NCBI GenBank assembly: GCA_023392075.1
Contig: JAEVZU010000268.1
Span: 1-34,824, forward strand
DNA: 34,824 bases
Source of the DNA: Bacillota bacterium
Lineage (GTDB): Bacteria > Bacillota > Clostridia > Acetivibrionales > DSM-1351
Reading direction: 5' to 3'
Shown: one piece after another, positions 8,357-16,543 of the stretch
How positions within the stretch are numbered: position 1 is the first letter of the stretch
Layout of the letters: every line of letters begins with the position of its first letter
The notes under the pieces: model-generated
Seen by the model: the letters and a program-made list of their open reading frames with translations, nothing else
Told to the model about the DNA's origin: nothing
Database searches by the model: none
Position numbers and translations under genes: made by a program

Positions 8357-9430
8357 TCACCTCGCCCCCCTGCTTCTCTTGTGCATGTTTATCATAAGTT
8401 TTTGTACGGCGATTTTTCCCTGTTCATAGAGGAATTGCATATTTTCGGGGCTGATATCAAAATCCAGAAAGGAAATGCTGCCGGTATTAATGTGCGCTAT
8501 ATTATCAATATTATAGGAATTTTTAGGAACTCCGGTATCATGTGAAGCAGACAGCAGTTTTTTCAGCATATTCTCGGCATTCTGCAATTCCTTGGGTTCC
8601 TTTCCCTCCAACTTGAGCCCGATGATATTTGACTGTATGCTGTCAATCAGCCATACAGGGAAATTATCAAGAACTCCTCCGTCAATAATAAAATGCTGCT
8701 TCAAATAATTATTTGATTTTTTCAAAAGCACACAGGGCCTGAAAACAAACGGAACTGAAGTACTCATTCTTACGGCCCTCGCCACCTCAAATTTATCCGG
8801 ATCAATATTATACAGCGCGATATCATCCGGGAGAACCAATACTTTCCCAATGTTTGCATCAACAGCAGTCATTCTTACCTTATAGCCTCTGGGATTAACT
8901 TTGTCGGCAATGCCTCCTCTGAAATCGCTGAAGGTATAAATTCCTTTATTGGCTAAAAGCTGAGCAACCCACTTTTCAAGCAAATCACCATCCAAAAAGG
9001 CGTTTTCCTGACTGAATGCAATTAAATTGCTCAGGAAATTACCTCTTATCCCTTTAAAATCTTCTTTATATCTTTTAATATTCTGCAGTTCAGGATAATC
9101 CTGCATATACAGCAAAGCTTCTATATCACTGTCATTGACAGTATTTCTTTCCTCCAGAAGCTTCTTTATTCTCCCGCTGATAGTAGTGTTTAAATAGTCA
9201 CCGCTCCTTATTTTCAATATGCTGAAATCAAATTCCTTTAGAATCCTGATTAATTCCCTTGAGGTGTATCCCGCACCGATCAGGGCCCCAATCAAGGCTC
9301 CGGCTGAAACCCCTGCTATATTTCCAAATTTTCTGTATCTTTTTTCAAGTTCTTCGTAAGCTCCTACAAAAGCTATTCCTTTTATGCCTCCGCCGCTGAG
9401 TACCAGATTTAATGGATTAATAATATTCAT
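8357..9430 (-). CDS. Patatin-like phospholipase family protein
   Basis: A 357-residue protein of the patatin/PNPLA serine hydrolase family, which cleaves acyl esters of lipids with a Ser-Asp dyad. The oxyanion-hole motif LSGGGIKG is at residues 11-18. The nucleophile elbow GVSAG is at 40-44 (Ser42). The catalytic aspartate is in DGGVLDN in the C-terminal half. There is no signal peptide or obvious membrane segment, so it is probably cytoplasmic or peripheral. The start at 9430 is preferred to 9451 because GGGGA lies about 10 bases upstream, within the longer reading frame. Its physiological lipid is unknown. It is divergent from motA and 173 bases downstream of the chemoreceptor start on the same strand, with no visible functional link to either. 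Confidence 0.88.
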   Translation of the reverse strand: MNIINPLNLVLSGGGIKGIAFVGAYEELEKRYRKFGNIAGVSAGALIGALIGAGYTSRELIRILKEFDFSILKIRSGDYLNTTISGRIKKLLEERNTVNDSDIEALLYMQDYPELQNIKRYKEDFKGIRGNFLSNLIAFSQENAFLDGDLLEKWVAQLLANKGIYTFSDFRGGIADKVNPRGYKVRMTAVDANIGKVLVLPDDIALYNIDPDKFEVARAVRMSTSVPFVFRPCVLLKKSNNYLKQHFIIDGGVLDNFPVWLIDSIQSNIIGLKLEGKEPKELQNAENMLKKLLSASHDTGVPKNSYNIDNIAHINTGSISFLDFDISPENMQFLYEQGKIAVQKLMINMHKRSRGAR

Positions 9431-9571
9431 TTTTGAATTTCCCCAAAACATAAATCTTTCTAATGTATATATATTATCGTTTTGACATATTTAGTATATT
9501 GAACAACCAGTTGATCTTCTCAAACAGTTGATCTCTTCAAAGTTAATTTTTATATAAATGCTCAAAAAGTG

Positions 9572-9600
9572 TTTTCAAAATTTACAGCTCATGGTAGAAT
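9572..9600 (+). promoter_or_regulatory. Probable sigma-A promoter for motAB
   Basis: TTTTCA at 9572-9577 and TAGAAT at 9595-9600 are separated by 17 bases, with a TG one base before the -10 (TGGTAGAAT). It lies 94 bases before the motA start. I looked for a flagellar sigma-D type promoter (TAAA, then GCCGATAA) and did not find one here. Confidence 0.5.
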
Positions 9601-9693
9601 CTTATGTAATCATGTTTATAACCTGCTTAACAATCATGTCTTAAAGCAGTTATCAAATTTAACAAAAATACATATACAATTAAGAGGTGCTAA

Positions 9694-10491
9694 ATGGATA
9701 TATTCTTACTGATTGGTGTCGTTGTAGGATTCTTGGCTGTTGTTGTCGGAATGATTGTAAAAGGTGCTGATGTCACTGTTCTGCTAAATCCCGCTGCTGC
9801 CATAATTATTTTAATAGGAACAACAGCTGCTGTTATGAACTCTTTTCCTAAAAAGGAGTTTCTGAAAATACCAAAAATTGCATCAGTTTTATTCAGAGAA
9901 AGAAAAAAAGAGAATCCTGGCGAAATAATTGAAAAAATCGCCGACCTTTCCCAAACTGCCAGAAAAGACGGTCTTCTATCCCTGGAATCTGTTATGCAGA
10001 ACATAGATAATAAATTTATGAAAAAGGGACTTGGTATGGTAATCGACGGAATAGAACAGGAGTACATTACAGAAGTCTTAAACAGCGAAATTGACAGTAT
10101 GGAGGAAAGACACAGAGCAGGTGCGAGTATTTTTTCAACTGCCGGCGGTGCAGCACCGACACTTGGAGTTCTGGGTGCGGTTATCGGTTTGATAGGAGCA
10201 CTCGGCAACCTGAATGATACTGAGAAACTTGGCCATATGATAGCTGCCGCCTTTGTCGCCACACTTTACGGTATATTTTTCGGTTATGTCATATGTCATC
10301 CCTTTTCTTCCAGGTTAAAAAGAAAATCTCATGAGGAAATAAATACGATGAGAATTATCCTTGAAGGAGTACTATCCATACAGGCCGGAGAAAATCCAAA
10401 AAGCATTATTCTGAAATTATCAGGAATGCTGGAACCGAAAGAAAGAGCAAAACTTGAACAGAAGACTGAAAATCCCGCTAAAGCAGAATAG
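9694..10491 (+). CDS. motA: Flagellar motor stator protein MotA
   Basis: A 265-residue inner-membrane protein that, with MotB, forms the ion-conducting stator of the flagellar motor. Two N-terminal membrane segments (about 3-21 and 31-49) are followed by a cytoplasmic loop with the torque-generating charged region (about 60-145). Two further segments begin at AAPTLGVLGAVIGLIGALG and AAAFVATLYGIFFGYVI. The conserved proline of the third segment is in AAPTLG. GAGGTG lies 5 bases before the start. motB follows after 44 bases, so the pair is an operon. Whether it uses protons or sodium is not decided by the sequence alone. Confidence 0.96.
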   Translation: MDIFLLIGVVVGFLAVVVGMIVKGADVTVLLNPAAAIIILIGTTAAVMNSFPKKEFLKIPKIASVLFRERKKENPGEIIEKIADLSQTARKDGLLSLESVMQNIDNKFMKKGLGMVIDGIEQEYITEVLNSEIDSMEERHRAGASIFSTAGGAAPTLGVLGAVIGLIGALGNLNDTEKLGHMIAAAFVATLYGIFFGYVICHPFSSRLKRKSHEEINTMRIILEGVLSIQAGENPKSIILKLSGMLEPKERAKLEQKTENPAKAE

Positions 10492-10535
10492 AATTTATAT
10501 CTGAGTCGTTCATTGGCTCATGGAGGCTAATATAT

Positions 10536-11279
10536 ATGTCTAAGAAAAAAGTGCATCACGAGGAACACGTTGATGAAACCTGGCTGATTCCTTATGCAGA
10601 TATGCTTACATTGCTGCTTGCTCTGTTCATAGTAATGTTTGCAATGAGCAAGCTGGATAATGAAAAAATGGAAAAAGTCAGCGAGCAGTTCAATATTATT
10701 TTTTCCGGAGGATCTGGTGTTCTCGATAAAAACGGAACTTCACTTATTCCAATGGATAATCTGCCAACTCTGAATGAGCAGGAAGAAGACAGGATGACTG
10801 AACTAAAGCAGGATATTGAAGAAGAAATAAAATCCAGCGGCTATTCGGACAAAATAAGTGTTACCTTAGGTGAAAAAGGACTTGGTATATCTATCCAGGA
10901 TGTAGTACTTTTTAACTCAGGTAAAGCTGATGTATTAAATAATGTATACCCGATGTTGCTGCATATTTCCGAAATGCTTGAAGGCCTGGATAATGAAATA
11001 AGAGTGGTTGGACATACCGACAATGTTCCCATAAAAACCGCCCAGTTCCGCTCAAATTGGGACTTAAGTGCCATGAGAGCCATCAATGTCATGAACTTCT
11101 TCATTGACAACGGAGGTTTGGATCCCGCAAGATTTTCCTTCGAAGGTTATGGACAATACTCTCCAAAGTATGATAATTCAACCGATGAAGGAAAGGCAAA
11201 AAACCGAAGGGTTGAAGTAATCCTCATTCGTAAGTACCCGCTGGATGAAGATGGAGCCGAAAAAGCTGACAACAATTAA
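10536..11279 (+). CDS. motB: Flagellar motor stator protein MotB
   Basis: A 247-residue stator subunit that anchors MotA to peptidoglycan. The single membrane helix (about 17-40) carries the ion-binding aspartate in WLIPYADMLTLLLALFIVMF (Asp22). A linker follows, then an OmpA-like peptidoglycan-binding domain (about 110-235) with VVGHTDNVPI, NWDLSAMRA and KNRRVEVIL. The length is close to Bacillus MotB. The end of the reading frame overlaps the left arm of a terminator hairpin. Confidence 0.96.
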   Translation: MSKKKVHHEEHVDETWLIPYADMLTLLLALFIVMFAMSKLDNEKMEKVSEQFNIIFSGGSGVLDKNGTSLIPMDNLPTLNEQEEDRMTELKQDIEEEIKSSGYSDKISVTLGEKGLGISIQDVVLFNSGKADVLNNVYPMLLHISEMLEGLDNEIRVVGHTDNVPIKTAQFRSNWDLSAMRAINVMNFFIDNGGLDPARFSFEGYGQYSPKYDNSTDEGKAKNRRVEVILIRKYPLDEDGAEKADNN

Positions 11280-11296
11280 ATGTTTGTCAGCTTTTT
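11260..11296. terminator. Bidirectional terminator overlapping the motB stop
   Basis: A perfect 13-bp stem (11260-11272 with 11284-11296) has five A at its left edge and five T at its right edge, so it can terminate both motB and the convergent TPR gene. The motB stop codon lies in the loop. Confidence 0.82.
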
Positions 11297-11313
11297 ATAA
11301 ATTTTATATCTGT

Positions 11314-12468
11314 CTATTGAATAGCGCTTAACCTGCTCTTGGCATATTTTACATACGAGGATTTGGGATACTGTTCAATAAGCTTTTGATATGCTTCAGC
11401 TCCTTTTTGGTTGTCACCATGCTCAACATAGCTTTTGCCAAGCACATAGAGTGCCTTGTCCCCAAAAGTCCACTTATCGCCCAGTTTGAATACCACTTCA
11501 AGTTTTTCTATAGCTTCGGCATATTTTTTACCGTTATAAAGATCATTCCCCTGGGTATACAGTGATGATGCTTCTTTTAGATATACATCTTTTTTTATTG
11601 AATCGTATTTCTTCTTCTGATCGGTACTAAGTTCCGCAATAGGAACCTGGCTCAATTTATCGACTGCCTCTGAATTTTTTCCCTGCTTATACAGTGTCGA
11701 TATCTGATTTATTTGATCGGTAAGCTTATAATTCCTCAATTCCAGATTGGCTGCATCAAGCTGTTCCTGGAGCTTTTTGTTTTCTGCAAGCGTCTTATCC
11801 AGGTTGTCACTGACCGCCGCGTTGGCAATAGGCTCATTATCCGTTTTTTCTTCCTTCAAATTCTTCATGGAGAACACAAAGAATACCAAAGCCGCTGCCA
11901 GGCACAAAATCCCGAATAAATTGAAGGCCATTGCAATACGAGGCTTTTTAAGCAGTTCTCCGATTTTTTTTAAAAGGATATATTCTGCCTGAATCTCTTC
12001 CTCTTTATATGCCTCCTGCTTTTTTCTGGCAGGTACTTCCTTTTTGGCAGCCCCACTTTTTCCGGTCTCAGTTGCTTTTGGCTTCATGGTACTGCTCTTG
12101 ACTGCCTTCGAACTCTTTCTTGAGGAGCCGCTGTCTCCGGCTGATATATAGTTTAAATAATCCGCCGCTTTCAAAACATTATTTTCACCGTTCACAACCT
12201 TACCAAACAATTCCTGTGCCTTATCCATCTGATTTGTATATGCATAACACAGTCCCAGGAGATTGACTGCCTCATAAAAATCAGGGTTTACTGCAACAAC
12301 CCGCTTAAGCTCAATCATTGCAATATCTTCACTGCCCGTCCTGAGATATTCAATCGCCTTGTTATAAGCTTTTACAGAATCAACTATTTTTTCGGATATT
12401 TTGTTGTCTTGAGAAAATTTTTCAATGTCTATAGGTGTGAAACTTCTGATCTCCTGATTCAGATCCAT
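11314..12468 (-). CDS. TPR-repeat protein with a central membrane anchor
   Basis: A 384-residue protein with an unusual layout. Residues about 30-105 are tetratricopeptide repeats (the motif around PDFYEAVNLLGLCYAYTNQM). Residues 110-160 are a Ser/Lys/Ala-rich, low-complexity linker. Residues 177-200 form one membrane helix (FNLFGILCLAAALVFFVFS). Residues 210-250 look like a coiled coil. Residues about 250-384 are a second set of TPR repeats similar to YbgF/BamD-type periplasmic proteins (FGDKALYVLGKSYVEHGDNQ, YPKSSYVKYAKSRL). The charge pattern suggests the N-terminal half is cytoplasmic and the C-terminal half outside. GGGAG lies 9 bases before the ATG. It starts 25 bases after folC, so the two probably share a transcript, though no functional link is evident. 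Confidence 0.8.
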   Translation of the reverse strand: MDLNQEIRSFTPIDIEKFSQDNKISEKIVDSVKAYNKAIEYLRTGSEDIAMIELKRVVAVNPDFYEAVNLLGLCYAYTNQMDKAQELFGKVVNGENNVLKAADYLNYISAGDSGSSRKSSKAVKSSTMKPKATETGKSGAAKKEVPARKKQEAYKEEEIQAEYILLKKIGELLKKPRIAMAFNLFGILCLAAALVFFVFSMKNLKEEKTDNEPIANAAVSDNLDKTLAENKKLQEQLDAANLELRNYKLTDQINQISTLYKQGKNSEAVDKLSQVPIAELSTDQKKKYDSIKKDVYLKEASSLYTQGNDLYNGKKYAEAIEKLEVVFKLGDKWTFGDKALYVLGKSYVEHGDNQKGAEAYQKLIEQYPKSSYVKYAKSRLSAIQ

Positions 12469-12493
12469 GAAAATCGGCTCCCTTCAAGTACTT

Positions 12494-13768
12494 TTAATTA
12501 AAAATTTCTCTGATCCGCCCAATCATATACAGCGATCCAAAAGCACAGACCATGCTGTTGGAGCCCATATTATCCAGGGCCAGTTTCAAGCCATTCTCTA
12601 AAGTAATTCCATCCTTAACGTGTCTGGAATATTTATTTAGTTCCTCTGCCAGTTCGTCGGACGGTACCGCTCTTGGATTGTCAGGAGTTACTGTGATAAT
12701 AAGCCTGGCCTTTCCTGCCAGAAGCTCCATTATGTGCTTGTAATCCTTGTCCCTCAGAAATCCAACTATAAAAACTTTTTCCATATGGCTGAAGTATCTT
12801 TCAAGTGCGGCATTTAAAGCCTGCCCACCTTCAAGATTATGTGCTCCGTCTATCAGTACCAAAGGTTGAGTATTAATAATTTCAAGTCTGCCGGGCCACG
12901 CAGTATTGGCAATACCGTTGCCTATATTAGTATTAGCAATTTTATAACCTTTATTTATTAAAGCTTCACAGGCATCAATTGCCACTGCTGCATTACAAAG
13001 CTGATGATCCCCAAGGAGCCTGATCTGAAGATTTTTATAATCCTTATAGTCAAATAACTGCCCTTCAAGGCTAAATTCCTTTAATTTCAAGCTTTCAAAA
13101 CATACATCATGGAAGACCGCATTCTGTTTTTGACACTCATCCCTGAAAATTTTCATTATTTTATCCGGTTGAGGGTACACAACGGCATCACTGCCCTGTT
13201 TAATTATTCCGGCCTTTATATATGCGATCTCTTCCAAGGTCCCGCCCAGCTTGTCGGTATGATCCAGGCTAATTGTAGTAATTACCGATACTTCGGGGGG
13301 ATCGATGATGTTTGTGGAATCATACCGGCCTCCCAGGCCGACCTCTAAAACTACAATATCGCAATTATTCCGGTAAAAATATTCAAAAGCTGCAGCCGTA
13401 ATAATTTCAAATTCAGTAGGATGCTCCTGTCCCAATTCCAGTAAAATTTCGATTTTTGATTTGATATGGTCTATAACTTCAGCCAATTCGTCAGGTTGAA
13501 TTTCATTATTATCTATCTTGATTCTTTCAGTAAATCTTTGTATATAAGGTGATGTAAATATACCTGTTTTATAACCTGAATCTATGAGAATATTACTGAT
13601 AAACGCTGTGGTTGACCCCTTTCCGTTTGTACCTGTAACGTGTACAAACTTTAACTTTTTCTGCGGATTTCCCAACAGATCCATCAGCCCTGCAATTCTT
13701 TCCAATCCCAGTTTACTTCCAAACTTCAGGGTACCATGTATGTATTGCATCGCTTCTTCGTAGTTCAT
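12494..13768 (-). CDS. folC: Folylpolyglutamate synthase / dihydrofolate synthase
   Basis: A 424-residue Mur-ligase-family enzyme that adds glutamate to folates (and, in many bacteria, to dihydropteroate) using ATP. The P-loop is HVTGTNGKGST (residues 43-53). The folate-binding region follows, with IFTSPYIQRFTERIKID. The middle domain has VLEVGLGGRYDSTNI and SLDHTDKLG. The C-terminal domain starts near PGRLEI, with LIDGAHNLEG. The length is normal. GGAGG lies 12 bases before the chosen ATG, a little far, but the first residues MNYEEAMQYIHG are those expected for the family. Confidence 0.95.
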   Translation of the reverse strand: MNYEEAMQYIHGTLKFGSKLGLERIAGLMDLLGNPQKKLKFVHVTGTNGKGSTTAFISNILIDSGYKTGIFTSPYIQRFTERIKIDNNEIQPDELAEVIDHIKSKIEILLELGQEHPTEFEIITAAAFEYFYRNNCDIVVLEVGLGGRYDSTNIIDPPEVSVITTISLDHTDKLGGTLEEIAYIKAGIIKQGSDAVVYPQPDKIMKIFRDECQKQNAVFHDVCFESLKLKEFSLEGQLFDYKDYKNLQIRLLGDHQLCNAAVAIDACEALINKGYKIANTNIGNGIANTAWPGRLEIINTQPLVLIDGAHNLEGGQALNAALERYFSHMEKVFIVGFLRDKDYKHIMELLAGKARLIITVTPDNPRAVPSDELAEELNKYSRHVKDGITLENGLKLALDNMGSNSMVCAFGSLYMIGRIREIFN

Positions 13769-13935
13769 GGTATTCCGATTCCTCCAATTGTAAAAGATCA
13801 GTCCTATGATGTCTCTCTGACGTACAAATAAACAATATCAGTTTTTTCCAATACAGTCAATTACAAAAATGTAAACACAATTAAGACTCTTTAATTAATT
13901 TACAGATAAATATTTCCAGTCGGTTCTAAACCCCG

Positions 13936-14520
13936 TTATTTAAGCAGTTGGTCTATATCAGTTTTTGAAAGATGTGTTGTAGTTATTCCCATGCTGGCCA
14001 GTAAAATGTGATCAAAAATGACCATTTTGGAAAGTTTTAACTTTTCTTCCTCGTCAAGATCAACAAAGGCAGTCAGATTGCTCTCTGAATTCTCAAAAGG
14101 CAGATAATACCTGACACCGCCCTGCGGTATTGCTTTTTTAAAATCCTGCTCACACCATATTTCGTTGGGAATCAGCGCATATATTTCAAAACCTTCTACT
14201 TTTTTACCCTCCAAAGAGATAGACAAAACTCTTCGTTTTTCATTATCCATAATCTTCTTGCTTATGAATTCTATACCCAAATTCCGAAGATTTTCCTTAA
14301 ATTCCGAAGACAGTATCATTTTGTCATTAGTCCCCATATTGAGCAGAGTACTGTTCAGCTCAAGTAACAAAAATGTTTCTGTTTTAAGCGCTGAGATGAT
14401 TTGATAGCTTACCTCCGGGTTCTCCAGCTTTTTTCCAGAATAGACCAGCGAAAAACTTGATACACCGGTATTATTTTTATTTGTTATATTTGACAGTTTT
14501 ATTTTTATCCGTTTATCCAT
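13936..14520 (-). CDS. Hypothetical protein, 194 residues
   Basis: A soluble 194-residue protein with no signal peptide, no membrane segment and no cysteine cluster (a single Cys, in IWCEQDF). I do not recognise a family. It is rich in Lys, Glu, Leu and Ser. It has alternating hydrophobic segments such as ETFLLLELNSTLLNMG and VEGFEIYALIPNEIW, suggesting a mixed alpha/beta fold. AAGGGG lies a few bases before the ATG at 14520. It sits alone between folC and pgi on the same strand, with the pgi terminator upstream, so it is probably transcribed separately. The reading frame is clean and codon use resembles its neighbours, so I take it as a real gene. Confidence 0.7.
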   Translation of the reverse strand: MDKRIKIKLSNITNKNNTGVSSFSLVYSGKKLENPEVSYQIISALKTETFLLLELNSTLLNMGTNDKMILSSEFKENLRNLGIEFISKKIMDNEKRRVLSISLEGKKVEGFEIYALIPNEIWCEQDFKKAIPQGGVRYYLPFENSESNLTAFVDLDEEEKLKLSKMVIFDHILLASMGITTTHLSKTDIDQLLK

Positions 14521-14595
14521 ACGGTCGCCCCTTTTCCCAATGTTTATGGTGTTACAATTGATTACATTATATACTTGTTGTACTTAATTGTGAAC

Positions 14596-14640
14596 AAAAA
14601 AGGCCGCCCATAAGAATAAAATCTTCCGCTGAGCCGCCTT
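14596..14640 (-). terminator. Terminator after pgi
   Basis: On the minus strand AAGGCGGC (14640-14633) pairs with GCGGCCTT (14607-14600) with one mismatch, and TTTTTT follows. It lies 20 bases beyond the pgi stop. The long loop makes it weaker than the other terminators in this window. Confidence 0.6.
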
Positions 14641-14659
14641 AATTATTATAAATTATATA

Positions 14660-16012
14660 TTATTTGCCCAATCTGGCTTCAAGTTGTTTCTTCTGTTCTT
14701 CATATCCAGGTTTCCCCAGCAGAGCAAACATATTTTTCTTGTAGGCTTCCACACCCGGTTGGTCAAATGGGTTGACTGCCAGCAGATATCCGCTGATACC
14801 GCATGCCTTTTCGAAGAAATATACCATATTTCCAAAATAGTATTCATTTAGTTCAGGTACATTAATAACAAAATTCGGTACTCCTCCGTCGGTATGAGCA
14901 AGTAAGGTTCCTTCAAAAGCTTTATTGTTTACAAAGTCCATTTCCTTACCTGCAAGGAAATTCAAGCCGTCAATATTATCCTTGTCCTCTTTGATGGTTA
15001 TGCTTTTCTTTGCTTTTCCCACATGTATTACCGTCTCAAACAGGTTTCTGAGACCATCCTGTATATATTGACCCATTGAGTGCAGATCTGTTGTAAAATC
15101 AACACCTGCGGGGAATATTCCCTTTTGATCCTTTCCTTCGCTTTCTCCATAAAGCTGTTTCCACCATTCTGTGAAAAAGTGAAGTGACGGTTCGTAGTTA
15201 ACCATTATTTCGGTAGTCTTGTTTTTATTGTAAAGAGCATTTCTCGCTGCTGCATATCTATAGCAGTCATTGTTCTGGAAATCCACATTGCTGTATAACT
15301 TGCAGGCATCAGCAGCACCCTGCATGATTTTGTCAATATCCGCCCCGCATACGGCAATAGGTAAAAGACCCACAGCTGTCAAAACTGAAAATCTTCCGCC
15401 AACATCATCCGGAATAACAAAGGACTCATAACCTTCTTCGTCAGCCAGCTTCTTCAAAGCTCCTCTGGCTTTGTCGGTAGTGGCATATATTCTCTTCCTG
15501 GCTTCCTGCCTGCCATATTTATTTTCCATGTATTCCTTGAAGATTCTGAATGCAACCGCCGGCTCAGTGGTGGTTCCTGATTTGGATATGACATTTACCG
15601 ATACTTCCTTGCCTTCAATAAGTTCCAATAAATCTGTCACGTAAGTCGAACTGATATTGTTTCCCACAAAATAAATTTCCGGAGTTTTGCGTTTGCTCTT
15701 TGGCAGCATGTTGTAAAATGAATGTGAAAGCATTTCGATTGCCGCTCTTGCTCCAAGGTATGATCCCCCAATACCTATAACTATAAGTACGTCTGAATCC
15801 GCTTTAATTTTTTCTGCAGACTTCTTTATTCTTGAAAATTCTTCCCTGTCATAATTCAGAGGCAGGTCGACCCAGCCTAAAAAGTCATTGCCGGGACCGG
15901 TTTTGCTGTGAAGCATTTCATGAGCCTGCTTTACGAACCCTTCAAAATAATTGATCTCATATTCGCTCAAAAAGCTTGAAGCTTTTGAACTGTCAAAAGT
16001 TATTTTTTCCAT
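14660..16012 (-). CDS. pgi: Glucose-6-phosphate isomerase
   Basis: A 450-residue glycolytic enzyme that interconverts glucose-6-phosphate and fructose-6-phosphate. Visible landmarks are VIGIGGSYLGARAAIEML, the phosphate-binding NVISKSGTTTEPAVAFR, GGRFSVLTAVGLLP, the active-site region QLYGESEGK, and LHSMGQYIQDG. The length matches the shorter Bacillus/Clostridium form rather than the 550-residue enterobacterial form. GGGAGG lies 7 bases before the ATG. Confidence 0.97.
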   Translation of the reverse strand: MEKITFDSSKASSFLSEYEINYFEGFVKQAHEMLHSKTGPGNDFLGWVDLPLNYDREEFSRIKKSAEKIKADSDVLIVIGIGGSYLGARAAIEMLSHSFYNMLPKSKRKTPEIYFVGNNISSTYVTDLLELIEGKEVSVNVISKSGTTTEPAVAFRIFKEYMENKYGRQEARKRIYATTDKARGALKKLADEEGYESFVIPDDVGGRFSVLTAVGLLPIAVCGADIDKIMQGAADACKLYSNVDFQNNDCYRYAAARNALYNKNKTTEIMVNYEPSLHFFTEWWKQLYGESEGKDQKGIFPAGVDFTTDLHSMGQYIQDGLRNLFETVIHVGKAKKSITIKEDKDNIDGLNFLAGKEMDFVNNKAFEGTLLAHTDGGVPNFVINVPELNEYYFGNMVYFFEKACGISGYLLAVNPFDQPGVEAYKKNMFALLGKPGYEEQKKQLEARLGK

Positions 16013-16156
16013 CGAATTGTCCTCCCGTATTACAAATCCATATTTTTTTCATTATTGCTGTTTCTTCCTTGGAAAATTTTTATCTTTTCTAGTATACCAA
16101 ATGAATTTTCTAATTAAAAGTTTTATTCCAATTTTTATTCATTTTCAAAAGTGCTT
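16013..16156. other. Upstream region of pgi
   Basis: This AT-rich stretch before pgi has a T-rich tract and must contain the leftward pgi promoter, but I cannot pick one convincingly. The TIR elements listed separately begin at 16157; together the region from 16013 to the sigma factor gene is about 530 bases without a protein gene. Confidence 0.3.
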
Positions 16157-16238
16157 TACCCTCTATTGACAATGTATAACACGCCGCAGGGCAAATTAAC
16201 CACTCAAAAACGTATTGTACATTGTCAATTAGAGGGTA
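16157..16238. mobile_element. 82-bp TIR element, copy A (internally deleted)
   Basis: The left end reads TACCCTCTATTGACAATGTA and the right end is its complement with one inserted base (TACATTGTCAATTAGAGGGTA). TA is present at both outer edges. The right 55 bases are nearly identical to the reverse complement of the left end of 18665-18939, and the left 30 bases match the other end of that element. Copy A is therefore an inverted, internally deleted version of copy B. It encodes no protein; a MITE-like non-autonomous element is the best description. Confidence 0.8.
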
Positions 16239-16316
16239 TCAATCTTTTATCATTTTGACCCAATTATCGAAATATTTACAAGGTGTTAAAATACTTTTTT
16301 GTTGCAAAATATTATC

Positions 16317-16349
16317 AGGAACATTTTTTAACCGTTAAAATTTGTTCCT
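16317..16349. repeat. Near-perfect 33-base inverted repeat
   Basis: AGGAACA at 16317-16323 pairs with TGTTCCT at 16343-16349. The core TTAACCGTTAA continues the symmetry, giving about 14 of 16 pairs. It lies between element copy A and the next TIR element, upstream of the ECF sigma gene. It could be an operator or the terminator of an old transcript. Confidence 0.5.
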
Positions 16350-16361
16350 GGAGAACTTGCT

Positions 16362-16525
16362 TAGAACCTGTTTAGTATCCGCTTGTGCTTGGCATTTTGA
16401 GTGAATTTTCTGCCAGGCAAGGCAAATTTCCGAAGGAATAATTTGTTTATTCCTAGAAAATTTAACGCAGCGTGGCGCAAAATACGCCAAAATGACGAGT
16501 GCAATGAGATACTAAACAGGTTCTA
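16362..16525. mobile_element. 164-bp TIR element upstream of the sigma gene
   Basis: The 19-base inverted repeat at 16361-16379 (TTAGAACCTGTTTAGTATC) is matched perfectly at 16508-16526, and TA occurs at both outer edges. The inside holds a small hairpin GGAATAA/TTATTCC (16435-16453) and an AACGCAG box, both shared with the elements at 32291-32627. It has no reading frame of its own. Its right edge is directly followed by the AAGGGGGGTG ribosome binding site of the sigma factor gene. Confidence 0.8.
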
Positions 16526-16543
16526 AGGGGGGTGTATCGAGCG

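Noticed and set aside
9511..9540. Tandem CAGTTGATCT repeats upstream of motA
   Set aside because: Only two imperfect copies in AT-rich sequence; they could be chance or a minor operator, and there is not enough to call a feature.
6109..9570. ATAAATGCTCAAAAA(A/G)TG occurring both before thrC (about 6110) and before motA (about 9553)
   Set aside because: It is a shared 18-base AT-rich string in opposite functional orientation relative to the genes, and I cannot separate it from chance without a genome count.
9690..10262. Long minus-strand frame opposite motA
   Set aside because: It is the mirror of the motA codons, is rich in Ser/Pro/Thr as expected for an antisense shadow, and has no supporting start signal.
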